A stretch of 64,000 nt of DNA, from contig NZ_CP042437.1 of the NCBI RefSeq assembly GCF_007971525.1, positions 868,001 through 932,000 of the forward strand, given 5' to 3'. Position numbers and translations under genes: made by a program. The stretch is from Mucilaginibacter ginsenosidivorax. Its GTDB lineage: Bacteria; Bacteroidota; Bacteroidia; Sphingobacteriales; Sphingobacteriaceae. This document shows, one piece after another, positions 52,915 through 62,212 of the stretch. The notes below the pieces were generated by a model. It saw only the letters and a program-made list of their open reading frames with translations. It had not been told where the DNA came from and did not search any database. Within the stretch, counting starts at the first letter, position 1; each line of letters begins with the position of its first letter.

Positions 52915-54612
52915 TTACAATCCCACCAGCGAATACGGTATCCGTACCCCTTTTACCTGGTAATAATTGGGGTCCTGGTTATTATTAAAACAGGTTTGGG
53001 TTGAGCAGCTGCCACCATCGGCATTATAGTTTAAGCAATAGGTAACCAAAAGCTCATTATGCCCATTATTAAACTCGGGATGTATTGCCGGCGTATAATA
53101 TTTAGCCAGGTGCCCGTTGTACATATCATTAATGGTAAATACCAATTGCGGCGCAGTAAACGGCCCCTTCGGACTGGTTGCTGTAGATATATAAATATTG
53201 TGGTTGCCCGGATCGCAGAAGTAACCCAGATCCATTTGCATCATTACGTATTTGCCGTTCACTTTTGATATGATTACGTTTTGCTGCGTTGTATTGCCCG
53301 AACCAACTGTAATTGCAGCTGTTGATGCAGATTGCAGGCTGGCCGACCAGCCTGTGCCTGTCCAGAATGTCCAATTGGTTGGGTTGTTTGCCGCAAACCG
53401 CGCCAGGAATACATTTGATAAATTAAAATAAACACTTTTGCTGCCATATACATAAACCGAGTCGCCAGCCGGATTTTTCACCATCCCGTTGGAAAAACCG
53501 ACATCAGTTTGGCCCGACATACCGTTAGGCGTAAGCCTTGTTGCCGCCCCCCAATTTAAACCTGCCGTGTTTTGGTTAATGGAGTAAACAGCCTGGTTTG
53601 CAGGGGTCGACCCGTTTGCTGATTCATAAGTATACAACAAAACTTTGCTACCTGCCTCAATCCCAATGCCCGGCCAGCGATAAGTACTGTTATGGTCGCC
53701 GGGGCTCTCAATGATCTCCAGGTTGCTAATGGGCGAATTTGTAGTAGTTATATTAGGCGTTAATGATTGATCCCAGCTATGACTTGCCGGCTGTAATAAA
53801 GCCGAATTATGGTATTTAAAAAACTGGCAATACAATTGTCCGTTTGATTGTAGCTGATCAGCCGCATAAGCATCCTCGGTTATCCAAAGTACCTTTCCGC
53901 TATTGGCTCCATAGGTAAGGGCAATACTTTTACCTTCATCAAAAGCAACTGTACCGTTTGCCCGGTGAAAAAAGTTTACCACATCGTCATCACGATATGA
54001 TTCGGCAGCAATGCTGTTCAACACCCATTGTTGGGAGGTATTGCCCGATACAAAAGGCTCCTGGGTGATGGCCGTACCATTACTGGTTGACGCACCTTCG
54101 TTTGTTACCGCCAAAACGTTGCCTACATTAATAATCTTGTACACATTGGTACCTACCGATTGGATGTACCACTGCTGGGCGTTGTTGGTATTGGCTTTAT
54201 CCTGCCATAAACCTACTCCCGGCGTGGTAGATGCCAGGGGTACCTCAAGGTATTTGCCACTGGCAACATTCATGAGTTTAAATTTGGTGCTGCTGGTAAT
54301 GGCGCCGGTACCTTGCTGAACGATGTACCATTTTTGGTTAGGGTTAGTTGCAGTACCGCTGCCAAAATACTGGTATTGCTGGGCGGCGTTACCATCATTT
54401 AACATTCCCACGCCATTTATTTCGATGATTTTACTGCTGGATACATTACTGATATAAAAAGTGCCATACGCGGACACGGACGAACCGGACAACGGAATTT
54501 TGGCCCCTCCGGAATTAGTTACAGGAGGCTCGGGTTTAGCCGACTTTTCGCGCTTGCAGGCAGTGAGTAAGGCGGTGCCCACAATAAGCAGGGTAAATAA
54601 TTTGGTTTTCAT
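52915..54612 (-). CDS. Lipoprotein with ricin-type lectin domain and DUF5005-like propeller
   Basis: 565 residues with lipobox LLTAC (Cys19). Residues about 50-200 are a ricin-type beta-trefoil with repeated QxW marks (NQKWYIVQ, AQQWYIQSV, SQQWVLNS). Residues about 210-565 resemble a DUF5005/DUF4185 five-bladed propeller (VNFFHRANGTVAFDEGK, WPGIGIEAGSKVLLYTYE, HPEFNNGHNELLVTYCLNYN). The trefoil should bind galactose- or mannose-type sugars; the propeller may be the catalytic or second binding unit, but no activity is established. An operator is 50 bases upstream of the start. Confidence 0.8.
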   Translation of the reverse strand: MKTKLFTLLIVGTALLTACKREKSAKPEPPVTNSGGAKIPLSGSSVSAYGTFYISNVSSSKIIEINGVGMLNDGNAAQQYQYFGSGTATNPNQKWYIVQQGTGAITSSTKFKLMNVASGKYLEVPLASTTPGVGLWQDKANTNNAQQWYIQSVGTNVYKIINVGNVLAVTNEGASTSNGTAITQEPFVSGNTSQQWVLNSIAAESYRDDDVVNFFHRANGTVAFDEGKSIALTYGANSGKVLWITEDAYAADQLQSNGQLYCQFFKYHNSALLQPASHSWDQSLTPNITTTNSPISNLEIIESPGDHNSTYRWPGIGIEAGSKVLLYTYESANGSTPANQAVYSINQNTAGLNWGAATRLTPNGMSGQTDVGFSNGMVKNPAGDSVYVYGSKSVYFNLSNVFLARFAANNPTNWTFWTGTGWSASLQSASTAAITVGSGNTTQQNVIISKVNGKYVMMQMDLGYFCDPGNHNIYISTATSPKGPFTAPQLVFTINDMYNGHLAKYYTPAIHPEFNNGHNELLVTYCLNYNADGGSCSTQTCFNNNQDPNYYQVKGVRIPYSLVGL

Positions 54613-54662
54613 AATTTGGTTTTAATTAATTGATAGATATATAATTTATTATTGGTTTTTCA

Positions 54663-54676
54663 TAAATCGATTTAGC
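54663..54676 (-). promoter_or_regulatory. LacI-type operator before the ricin/propeller gene
   Basis: TAAATCGATTTAGC, containing the full TAAATCGATTTA palindrome (54663-54674), in the 108-base gap between the GH92 stop and the ricin gene start. Confidence 0.7.
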
Positions 54677-54720
54677 ATATCTTCACAATTCAACCACTCT
54701 TAATTAAAACATTACTTATA

Positions 54721-57072
54721 TTAAATTCCCCAGTTTTTATTGGGCTTGCTGCCCATGGTAAGTTCCAGTGTGCCGCCCGCGGCTATATCTTTAAAGTCGA
54801 GGTAACACTTGTTGTAAGCCCTGCCGTTTAACTTTGCGCTTTGGATGTAAACATTGGCCGCCGAGTTTTTAAGCGCGGTTATTGTAAACGTTTGTCCTTT
54901 GGCATACTTAGGGTCGAGCCTTAAAACTACTTTATTAAATACCGGGCTTGTAATTTCCTGACGGGTATCACCAGGGCAAACGGGATGCAGCCCACTGGCT
55001 GCCAGCACATACCAGGCCGACATTTGCCCTACGTCTTCGTTCCCAACCAGGCCATCAACCGAGTTAAGGTAAGCACGACGACAAATTTCCCTGGTCCATT
55101 TTTGTGTCAGCCAAGGTGCGCCTAAGCGATTATACAAAAACGGCACATGATGAACCGGCTCGTTGGAATGGTTGTAGTAATCATTCCACATCATGTTATT
55201 TGGGGCCTTTTCAAAAAAGTTGTTAAGGTCGGCAATGGTTTTGGCGTTGCCACCCATCATTTGGGCCATGCCTTTTACGTCCTGTGGTACAAACCAGCCT
55301 TGCTGGTAGGGGTTACTTTCAATAGTGCCATACCATTGTTTGGTACGTGCCGAATCGGGCCAGGCTTTCCAGTTGCCATTATCATCTTTGGGCCTGTACC
55401 AGCCTTTTTCGGTGTCGAACACATTTTTGTATGCCTGTCCGCGCTGGCTATATTTTGCAGCGTCGGCAGTTTTACCCAGCCATTTAGCCAGCTGACCGGT
55501 ACACCAGTCGGTATAGGCATATTCCAATGTTAAGGATATGCTTATATCGCCACCGCTAAAACCCTTATCGCCATTACCAAATTTTTCAACCGAGCCCACG
55601 GCAAGGCGATAAGCCTCGGGCACGTTATAATTGCGGATACCTTTAGTGTAAGCATCGGCAATTACCGATACAGCCGGGTTACCAATCATACAGCCGCTAT
55701 AAGCGTTCATGATCTCCCAGCGTTCCAGGTAATCCATTTTCTTTTCCTGCGCTAATGTTACCAGCGAATTGATCTCATCGTTTACCAGGCCCGGGTTTAT
55801 GATGGTTTGCAGGGGCATCTGGCTCCGGAACACATCCCATCCGCTAAAAATAGTCCGCTTGTTAAAATTGGCAGTTTGGTGTGTTTTACCATCGCCGCCC
55901 GGATACCTGCCATCCACGTCGCTGATGATTCTCGGATCTATCATGGTATGGTACAGCGCCGTATAAAATACCGTTTTTTGATCTGGCGTGCCGCCCTGCA
56001 CACTTGCTTTTGACAAAGCTTTATTCCATAAAGCAATGGCTTTTTGGTGCAGGGCATCAAAATTCCAATCCTTAATCTCGGTATTCAAATTATTTTTTGC
56101 TCCCGCGATGCTTACAAAGGATATGCCTGTTTTAAGCAGTACCTGTTCATTGGCCCGGGTGGCAAATTGGGTATAAAAACCCAGGTGCTTACCTTGTTTT
56201 TCTGTTGCGCCTTTTAATACTTCGGCTTCGGCCACCCTATCTAAATATTTTTTCCCGGTTACATCGTCCAGCTTACGGCTCCAGTCATCGGGGATATTGG
56301 CGCTCCAAACACCAAAGTCCTTCAGCGGTTTGCTAAACTCGGCATAAAAATAAACGGTGTAATCGGCATGGCCGTCGCCATTGCCCCAGCCGCCGCCATC
56401 TGGCGTACATTTCATCCAGCCTTCAATAGTATGATCATTAACAACTTTTACATATTGCAGGGTTGAGGTGCCCCCTACCCTGCGCGCCAAATCAATTTGA
56501 ATACGCGAATCAGTACCTTGCGGAAATGTAAAACGCAGCATGCCGCTATGTTGTGCAGCGGTCATTTCGGCTTTAATATTATGATCGGTAAGCAGAGCGC
56601 TGTAATATCCTGCGGATGCTTTTTCACTTTTTTTGTCGTATTGCGAACGATAGCCCTTCATGGAGCCATCCAGTTTGCCGGCTATGGTGTACATTTTACC
56701 GGCGGTAGGCATCACCAGGAAGTTGCCAAGGTCGCCGTACCAGCCTATACCGCTCATTTGGGTCATGGCAAAGCCTTCAATACTGGTATGCTCAAAGCTG
56801 TAACCCGGTCCATTATCGCCACCCGTTATGGTGTTTGGACTTATCTGTACCATACCGTAAGGTGTGGTAGCCCCCGGAAATGTTTTACCCAGGCCGTGGT
56901 AAACTCCGGCCTCATCTGCATTGGTAGTTGCACCAATAAAAGGATTTACGTAAGCAGCCGGTGTTTGAGCCTTTAACCCTGCCACCCCAAAAGTTAACGC
57001 AGCAGTTAACAGCACAGTAAAACATTTTTTGCCCGACAAAGCAACAAAACCAGCCCTTTTATTATTGGTCAT
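54721..57072 (-). CDS. GH92 alpha-mannosidase, copy 2 (divergent subsite)
   Basis: 783 residues with a signal peptide (ending GLKAQ). Layout as in copy 1: beta-sandwich (AYVNPFIGATTNADEAG, GLGKTFPGATTPYGMVQISPNT) and (alpha/alpha)6 domain. The acid Glu is kept in IESNPYQQGWFVPQDV, but the residues after it differ from copy 1 (TEGNAWHWTWSVFQDV), and the base region is VGNEDVGQMSAWYV. This difference in the -1/+1 loop suggests a different mannose linkage. It has its own promoter and operator. Confidence 0.93.
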   Translation of the reverse strand: MTNNKRAGFVALSGKKCFTVLLTAALTFGVAGLKAQTPAAYVNPFIGATTNADEAGVYHGLGKTFPGATTPYGMVQISPNTITGGDNGPGYSFEHTSIEGFAMTQMSGIGWYGDLGNFLVMPTAGKMYTIAGKLDGSMKGYRSQYDKKSEKASAGYYSALLTDHNIKAEMTAAQHSGMLRFTFPQGTDSRIQIDLARRVGGTSTLQYVKVVNDHTIEGWMKCTPDGGGWGNGDGHADYTVYFYAEFSKPLKDFGVWSANIPDDWSRKLDDVTGKKYLDRVAEAEVLKGATEKQGKHLGFYTQFATRANEQVLLKTGISFVSIAGAKNNLNTEIKDWNFDALHQKAIALWNKALSKASVQGGTPDQKTVFYTALYHTMIDPRIISDVDGRYPGGDGKTHQTANFNKRTIFSGWDVFRSQMPLQTIINPGLVNDEINSLVTLAQEKKMDYLERWEIMNAYSGCMIGNPAVSVIADAYTKGIRNYNVPEAYRLAVGSVEKFGNGDKGFSGGDISISLTLEYAYTDWCTGQLAKWLGKTADAAKYSQRGQAYKNVFDTEKGWYRPKDDNGNWKAWPDSARTKQWYGTIESNPYQQGWFVPQDVKGMAQMMGGNAKTIADLNNFFEKAPNNMMWNDYYNHSNEPVHHVPFLYNRLGAPWLTQKWTREICRRAYLNSVDGLVGNEDVGQMSAWYVLAASGLHPVCPGDTRQEITSPVFNKVVLRLDPKYAKGQTFTITALKNSAANVYIQSAKLNGRAYNKCYLDFKDIAAGGTLELTMGSKPNKNWGI

Positions 57073-57130
57073 CTTTTTAATCCCTGGAAATATATTTTAG
57101 AAACTCTTTTTATAATTGGTAATTATCGAC

Positions 57131-57161
57131 CAAATTATCTAATAAAAACGATTTAGCAAAA
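57131..57161 (-). promoter_or_regulatory. Promoter and LacI-type operator of the second GH92 gene
   Basis: On the minus strand TTTTG (plus 57157-57161) then GCTAAATCGTTTTT (57144-57157) and ATAATTTG (57131-57138), a near match to TAnnTTTG. This is the same arrangement as at the first GH92: operator in the spacer. Confidence 0.65.
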
Positions 57162-57229
57162 TTTTGTATGATAATTTTTACAAAGTTTTTTTAGGGCGCT
57201 GCGGTTTATGGTGACAGGGCTTTTTTAAC

Positions 57230-57393
57230 ACAGTTTGAATCTGCTGGATTTCATCAATTAATAAAACCGAATGTCATTTCGAATCCCTTGAAGGGCTGGA
57301 ACGTGTGGGGAAAGGGTGAGAAATCTTGTACGTTTCGCATTCTGTGGGCTTGTAGTGATGCAGGGAGTACAAGATTTCATCTCCCTCCGGCAC
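57230..57393. mobile_element. Truncated/interrupted MITE-like element D
   Basis: TTTCATCAATTAATAAAACCGAATGTCATTTCGAA through GTACAAGATTTCATCTCC matches the left and middle part of the complete D element that begins at 57394. The right part seems displaced beyond that insertion. Confidence 0.5.
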
Positions 57394-57638
57394 CTACCGT
57401 GTACACACATCTTTTGAATCTCATCAATTAATGAAACCCGTTGTCATTTCGAACGAAACTGGGATGGGTTGGAGCGGTGGGGTGAGGAGAAATCTTGTAC
57501 GCCTCGCATTCCGAGGGCTTGTGGTGATGCAGGGAGTACAAGATTTCTCCTTCGCGCTCCCGCTCTTTGCCCCCTTGCTCCATCGAAATGACATTTTTCT
57601 TTTATATAAAACACATAGATACACGGTAGCCCCGGCAC
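57385..57638. mobile_element. MITE-like element D, complete copy with probable target duplication
   Basis: An element of 236 bases (57394-57629) with ends CTACCGTGTACACACATCT and ACACGGTAG (outer bases of the right arm), and internal TTGTCATTTCGAACGAAAC / CATCGAAATGACA arms. It is flanked by CTCCGGCAC (57385-57393) and CCCCGGCAC (57630-57638), a 9-base near-identical pair that fits a target duplication. Confidence 0.65.
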
Positions 57639-57722
57639 TCATCCCTATCGGGTTCGTTCTTATGACAATCCATTTATTAATGACATGAAATAAAAAGATT
57701 GGCCCACACCGGTCTTCTTTAC

Positions 57723-57764
57723 AAACAAATAGCCACCCGGCGAATGCGGAATGGCTATTTGTTT
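57723..57764 (-). terminator. Terminator after the DUF4998 gene
   Basis: AAACAAATAGCCA (57723-57735) and TGGCTATTTGTTT (57752-57764), a perfect 13-bp stem 24 bases beyond the stop of the SusCD-DUF operon. Confidence 0.75.
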
Positions 57765-57787
57765 ACTTTATATATAGTTGCATCAAA

Positions 57788-58999
57788 CTACAACCGGTCA
57801 TGCGTATAAAAAGCAATTTCTTCCATGGTCATAAAATGTCCGCCGCCCCAGTTGGTTAATAGCTTAAACCTGTAGTACCTGAATTTGGGCGTACCATCGG
57901 CCACGGTAAATTCTTCACCGGCCAATGCAAAGGCTACGTCGGCCGCCGTGTTTTGTCCCGGAGGTAAACCTGAAGGCTTCACTGATGTATAGGAGCCTAT
58001 TTTTGTCCAGCTGGAAAAACTGCCATCTGCCGACGGGCTGTTGCTGCCGTACAGCTCAAAGGTTTTTACGCTCTCCAGGTTGTACAGCCTGTCATTGGCC
58101 TGCCAAACTTTAAAACGGCTTATTGAGGCCGATGCGCCGCTATCAAACGTAAACCAGCAAGGGATGATGGATTGCGTGGCAAAGCCCGGCGGGTTGTAAT
58201 TTTCGTCCCACAGGTAGCTTTGCAGCCAGCCGTACCCGCCTTCATTTACGTCGGTAGGTAAAGTAACCAGGGCAAATTTCGATTTATCAAGCTGCCTTTC
58301 AAACTTTGGCAAAGTAACTGTTGACGCGGGGGGCGAAAACGTTTCAAACGCGGTTGAATCGGGCTTGTATAATGATTTGTAGGTAAGCTGCGTGCTTTCT
58401 TTATAATCGGGCAGCTCGGTGCTGGTTTCGGTTGGAGGTATCACTATTTTGCGGGCGGCTCCATTTTGCCCGGTATAACTAATTTCCACTCCTAACTCTC
58501 CGCCGGCAGGTACGCCCCAGCTCAGTTCTATTTTATTGCCATCGGCGCTTTCGGTTAAGGATTTTAACGTCCTGTTGGTTAATGAGGTCAGATAGCTTGG
58601 GCCATAAACAATTCCCGATCCGTTAATAACTACCGATTTATGGTTTTGGCTATCAAAAGTGTATACCGTAAAATTATAGTTGCCCTCGGTAAGGTTAGGA
58701 ACAATCACTTTAACGGTATCCTTACCGCCCGAATGCGTTACGGGTACATCGGTAGAGTCGACCTGGTTATTCCAGTATACCCTGATTTTGGTAACCAGCG
58801 GGTCGTTACCCAAAACTACAGCCAATTGTACCCGGTTGTAACCTGCCTGTACCAGCACGGTATCTGCCCGGCCGGGGTAAGTGATCTCGCCGCCCTTTTC
58901 AAATTTTTTATAAGCATCGCCCGTTGTTTTTGTGCACGAGTTTAACCCGGCAATAAGGCCAAGCACATACAGGAGGGCAAAATATTTTATCGTTTTCAT
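57788..58999 (-). CDS. DUF4998 + DUF5000 (discoidin-like) surface lipoprotein
   Basis: 403 residues with lipobox LNSC (Cys22). The N-terminal DUF4998 part (YKKFEKGGEITYPGRADTVLV, RIRVYWNN-like KIRVYWNNQ) leads to a middle Ig-like domain and a C-terminal DUF5000/F5-8C-like domain (ELYGSNSPSADGSFSSWTKIGS, VKPSGLPPG, FRYYRFKLLTNWGG). Such proteins follow SusC-SusD in Bacteroidota glycan loci and are assumed to bind glycan at the surface. Last gene of the SusC-SusD-DUF4959-DUF4998 operon. Confidence 0.85.
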   Translation of the reverse strand: MKTIKYFALLYVLGLIAGLNSCTKTTGDAYKKFEKGGEITYPGRADTVLVQAGYNRVQLAVVLGNDPLVTKIRVYWNNQVDSTDVPVTHSGGKDTVKVIVPNLTEGNYNFTVYTFDSQNHKSVVINGSGIVYGPSYLTSLTNRTLKSLTESADGNKIELSWGVPAGGELGVEISYTGQNGAARKIVIPPTETSTELPDYKESTQLTYKSLYKPDSTAFETFSPPASTVTLPKFERQLDKSKFALVTLPTDVNEGGYGWLQSYLWDENYNPPGFATQSIIPCWFTFDSGASASISRFKVWQANDRLYNLESVKTFELYGSNSPSADGSFSSWTKIGSYTSVKPSGLPPGQNTAADVAFALAGEEFTVADGTPKFRYYRFKLLTNWGGGHFMTMEEIAFYTHDRL

Positions 59000-59017
59000 A
59001 AATTCTTTTTTTGATCA

Positions 59018-60190
59018 TTAATTAGTTGCATCTCCATACATCATGAGCTCATAAAAATTGACGTACGACCCGTTTGACCAATTTTTTAATGTCCTGAACC
59101 TGATGTAGCGTACTTTGGGTGTATTGAGCGGGAAGGTTACGGTTTCGCCCGCAAGCGCCGCATCTATATCGGCCTGCGAAAGCTGCCCTTCGGGCAAGCC
59201 CGACGGTTTGATTTGTGTGTGCGAAACCAGCAAGGTCCAGCTGCTATCATAACTGCCATCGGGGTTAGGGTTGTTTGATCCCCATATTTCAACCACCCGC
59301 GGGTTGTGCAGCGTATAAAAGAAGCTTGGGCGCATAAACCACACCAGGCGGCTTAGTTTGGCAGTTACCCCCATATCAAAGGTAAATTGCTGCGGCATCC
59401 TCGATGCATCGCCAGTATGGTAAAAGCCATCATTTACGTTGCCATCAAAAAGGCCGGCTATGTTGCCGCCGTAGCCAAGCGGTGCATCGGTAGGTAAAAC
59501 TATGCCCTTCATTTTTGTACGATCGAGCAATTGCTCAAACAATGGGGTTACCGTTACCATCAAGGTATCTGAAAGGTTGCCCCACCTGTCGCGCACAAAA
59601 ATGCCAAATTTGGTAGGTGTTGCGGGCAGGCCCCGGGTAGAGAAATCGCCTTTTTTAAGGCTGGTATAATCGGTATTGATAGGCACAAATTGTTTAAGCG
59701 AATCGTTGGAAAGCACAACAATGGCCAGGCTCTCTTCGGTAGCGTTTACAAACTTTACGTTGATGCCGCCAAAATCGGGCGATACCACCAGGCTATCGCG
59801 AACAAGCCTTACCGAGGGCGTTAAAGGGTGCACCGTTACCATGGTTGGCGCCGATGCATTCTCGCTTTTATCAACCGCGTACAACGTAACCTGGTAAGCA
59901 TCGGTATCGCCAAAGCCAACTACCGTTAAGTTACTGTTATACCGGCTCACTTTGGTTTCGCGCACTACGCCCTGTTTGGTGGTGTACACGGCCCTGATGT
60001 ATAACAAATCGGCATCGTTAGGCAGGGCATAACTTATTTTTGCCGAACCGTGCAGGTTCTCGACGCTTACGTTGGTTACCGGCCCCGGCGCAACCCCATC
60101 TTTGGCAACGGGTTCAAGCTTATCCTGCTTACAGGAGTTAATGGCCAGTACAGCCAAACTCATCAGGCACATTAATAATATCTTTTTCAT
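59018..60190 (-). CDS. DUF4959/DUF5126/DUF5000 surface lipoprotein
   Basis: 390 residues from the ATG at 60190, which begins the lipoprotein signal (lipobox INSC, Cys20). The in-frame ATG at 60253 would overlap the SusD end and put 21 polar residues in front. DUF4959 N-terminal fibronectin-like part (DGVAPGPVTNVSVENLHGSAKISYALPND), DUF5126 middle part (SPDFGGINVKFVNATEESLAIVVL) and C-terminal discoidin-like DUF5000 (VEIWGSNNPNPDGSYDSSW, QIKPSGLPEG, VRYIRFRTLKNWSNG). The last domain is homologous to that of the following gene. Probable glycan-binding role. Confidence 0.86.
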   Translation of the reverse strand: MKKILLMCLMSLAVLAINSCKQDKLEPVAKDGVAPGPVTNVSVENLHGSAKISYALPNDADLLYIRAVYTTKQGVVRETKVSRYNSNLTVVGFGDTDAYQVTLYAVDKSENASAPTMVTVHPLTPSVRLVRDSLVVSPDFGGINVKFVNATEESLAIVVLSNDSLKQFVPINTDYTSLKKGDFSTRGLPATPTKFGIFVRDRWGNLSDTLMVTVTPLFEQLLDRTKMKGIVLPTDAPLGYGGNIAGLFDGNVNDGFYHTGDASRMPQQFTFDMGVTAKLSRLVWFMRPSFFYTLHNPRVVEIWGSNNPNPDGSYDSSWTLLVSHTQIKPSGLPEGQLSQADIDAALAGETVTFPLNTPKVRYIRFRTLKNWSNGSYVNFYELMMYGDATN

Positions 60191-60246
60191 TATCTTATAT
60201 TTTTTGATGGATATAATTTTTTTTACCGACATCATTTGCATTTTAA

Positions 60247-62190
60247 CTACCATCCTGAATTTTGAACCAGGTTTGGATTAACCTGCAAATTGTACTCTTT
60301 AATTGGCCAGAAATAATCGCGCGGGGCCACAAACCTTGGGCTGTACAGCAGCACCCTGCGGTTATAATCTTCATAGCTGCTTTGCAAAATATCCCAGCCA
60401 TAAATTGGTGCGCTCAATACCTGCGGCGCGGTTTTCCAGCGGCGAAGGTCCCAAAAGCGGCTGCCTTCAAATGCCATCTCGATACCGCGCTCCTGGCGGA
60501 TGATGTCGCGCAGGCCACTAACACTGGTATATTTGGCCGGATTGGTAGAAAAATTGGTCCATGAACTCTCTACCGATTGCAGGCCTGCCCTTGCCCTTAC
60601 CTGGTTTAGGTAGGGCAAAGCCGCAGCCGAATTGCCCGACTCATTCAACGCTTCGGCATATAACAGGTACAAATCGCTCAGGCGCATTACCGGCCATGGG
60701 TACGATTCAACAGTTACGTTGGTTGATGAGAATACCAGGTTCCAGTTCACTATTTTTTTGGTGTAGTAGCCGGTAATGGAATACAAGCGGCTTTGCTTTT
60801 TACCTGAGTATTGCTCCAGTTTGCTTTGCACATTATAGGTGCCGTTTTTCATAAACCAGGTTGAGCCATCAAAAGCCATATCGGCATAAAAACGGCGTTC
60901 CCTGTCAAAATGCAGCCCCACGGTTTGGTAGCCGTTTTGCATACCGGCATCGGCGCTTGTGGTGGTGCGCAGTTTAAAGCGGTTGGCGTAATCCCAGGTT
61001 TTATCTTCTTCAATAGGTACGCCGTTTTTGGTGTAAAACAGCTCGGCCATTTTTAGCGGCGGCGCCAGCTTGCCTTTTAAATCAAGATTGATGTTATTAG
61101 GGTCGAGCTGCGGAATGGCATACTCCTGTAACCGGAAGGTTGGGTTACCGCTTGATGTTAAGCCCCAGATCAGTTCGCTGTTCCACTTTTCGCAAACCGA
61201 ATTCCGAATGTTCATTTCTACCTTGGTTACATCATCAACAGCGGTAATGCCCGGTGCAAAATAATACAGCTTTAACCCTGCTGCCGCGGCAGCATCAATG
61301 GCAACTTTACAGGCGGCAGCAGCCCTTGTCCATTTGGTGGCATCATACTGCGGGTTAAAAAGCAGTTTGCCATTATTGGCCTTTAAGCCTGCAAAATCAT
61401 TATTGCCGTTAAACAAGGGGCTGGCACCGGTAACCAGCACACGTGCTTTAATAGCAAGGGCCGCTACCTTGGTAACCCGGCCAAGCTCGGTTGATGCGCT
61501 GGTAATTACACTTGGCAAGCCGGTGTTATCGTCGCCTGCGGCAGCATCGTCAAGCAGCCGGGCAATGTAATTCACTACCGAGTCGGCCGGCTGGCGGTAT
61601 ACTTTAACCTCTTCGGGCGGCGCTGTTATGGATATGTTTTTATCCATGATGGGTATAGGCCCATACATCCTGAACAGGTACCAGTGAAAATATGCTTTTA
61701 AAAATTTGGCCTCGGCTACCCAGCGTACTTTAACATAGGGTTGCAAATCGGTTACTTTATCCAAATTATCTAAAAAGGTATTACAGGCCCTTATGCCCTG
61801 CCATAACGATTTGCCATCATAGCCATCCCAGTAGTTCATGTAAGGATCGGCCCGGTTTTGGTTGCCGCGGGCAATGTTATAGGGGTCAAGGTAAAAGAAA
61901 TCTTCGGTCATGGGCCAGTAGGTCCAGGCTTCGTCGCCACCGCTGAAGGCAGGGTTTTTATCGGGATGCCCTTCCTGCGGCAGGTACGAGTACAGGGTAA
62001 ACAAATATTTTTCGGCCTCGTTGCGGTTGGCAAAGGCATTATCAATGGTTGCCACGTTATCGGGCACCACATCAAGGTAACTTTTTTTACAGGACGACAT
62101 GCCTGCCACTATGAGCAGCAACAAGGCAAGGCCTATAGATTTCCGGCCCAAAAGGCCCGAATACCGGGTGTATATAGTTAACAATTTCAT
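60247..62190 (-). CDS. SusD/RagB-family surface lipoprotein, C
   Basis: 647 residues with lipobox GMSSC (Cys34). SusD features: IDNAFANRNEAEKYLFTLYSYLP, VRWVAEAKFLKAYFHWYLFRMYGPIPIM, ALAIKARVLVTGASPLFNGN, PVMRLSDLYLLYAEALNESG, RQERGIEMAFEGSRFWDLRRWK, and the end YFWPIKEYNLQVNPNLVQNSGW. It is longer than SusD A and B and of a different subgroup. It directly follows SusC C (22 bases), the canonical order. Confidence 0.95.
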   Translation of the reverse strand: MKLLTIYTRYSGLLGRKSIGLALLLLIVAGMSSCKKSYLDVVPDNVATIDNAFANRNEAEKYLFTLYSYLPQEGHPDKNPAFSGGDEAWTYWPMTEDFFYLDPYNIARGNQNRADPYMNYWDGYDGKSLWQGIRACNTFLDNLDKVTDLQPYVKVRWVAEAKFLKAYFHWYLFRMYGPIPIMDKNISITAPPEEVKVYRQPADSVVNYIARLLDDAAAGDDNTGLPSVITSASTELGRVTKVAALAIKARVLVTGASPLFNGNNDFAGLKANNGKLLFNPQYDATKWTRAAAACKVAIDAAAAAGLKLYYFAPGITAVDDVTKVEMNIRNSVCEKWNSELIWGLTSSGNPTFRLQEYAIPQLDPNNINLDLKGKLAPPLKMAELFYTKNGVPIEEDKTWDYANRFKLRTTTSADAGMQNGYQTVGLHFDRERRFYADMAFDGSTWFMKNGTYNVQSKLEQYSGKKQSRLYSITGYYTKKIVNWNLVFSSTNVTVESYPWPVMRLSDLYLLYAEALNESGNSAAALPYLNQVRARAGLQSVESSWTNFSTNPAKYTSVSGLRDIIRQERGIEMAFEGSRFWDLRRWKTAPQVLSAPIYGWDILQSSYEDYNRRVLLYSPRFVAPRDYFWPIKEYNLQVNPNLVQNSGW

Positions 62191-62212
62191 CTCGATTAAA
62201 TTTTAGCAGGAT

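Noticed and set aside
57424-57688. Small ORFs on both strands around 57424-57688
   Set aside because: They come from the complete MITE-like element D and mirror each other because the element is palindromic.
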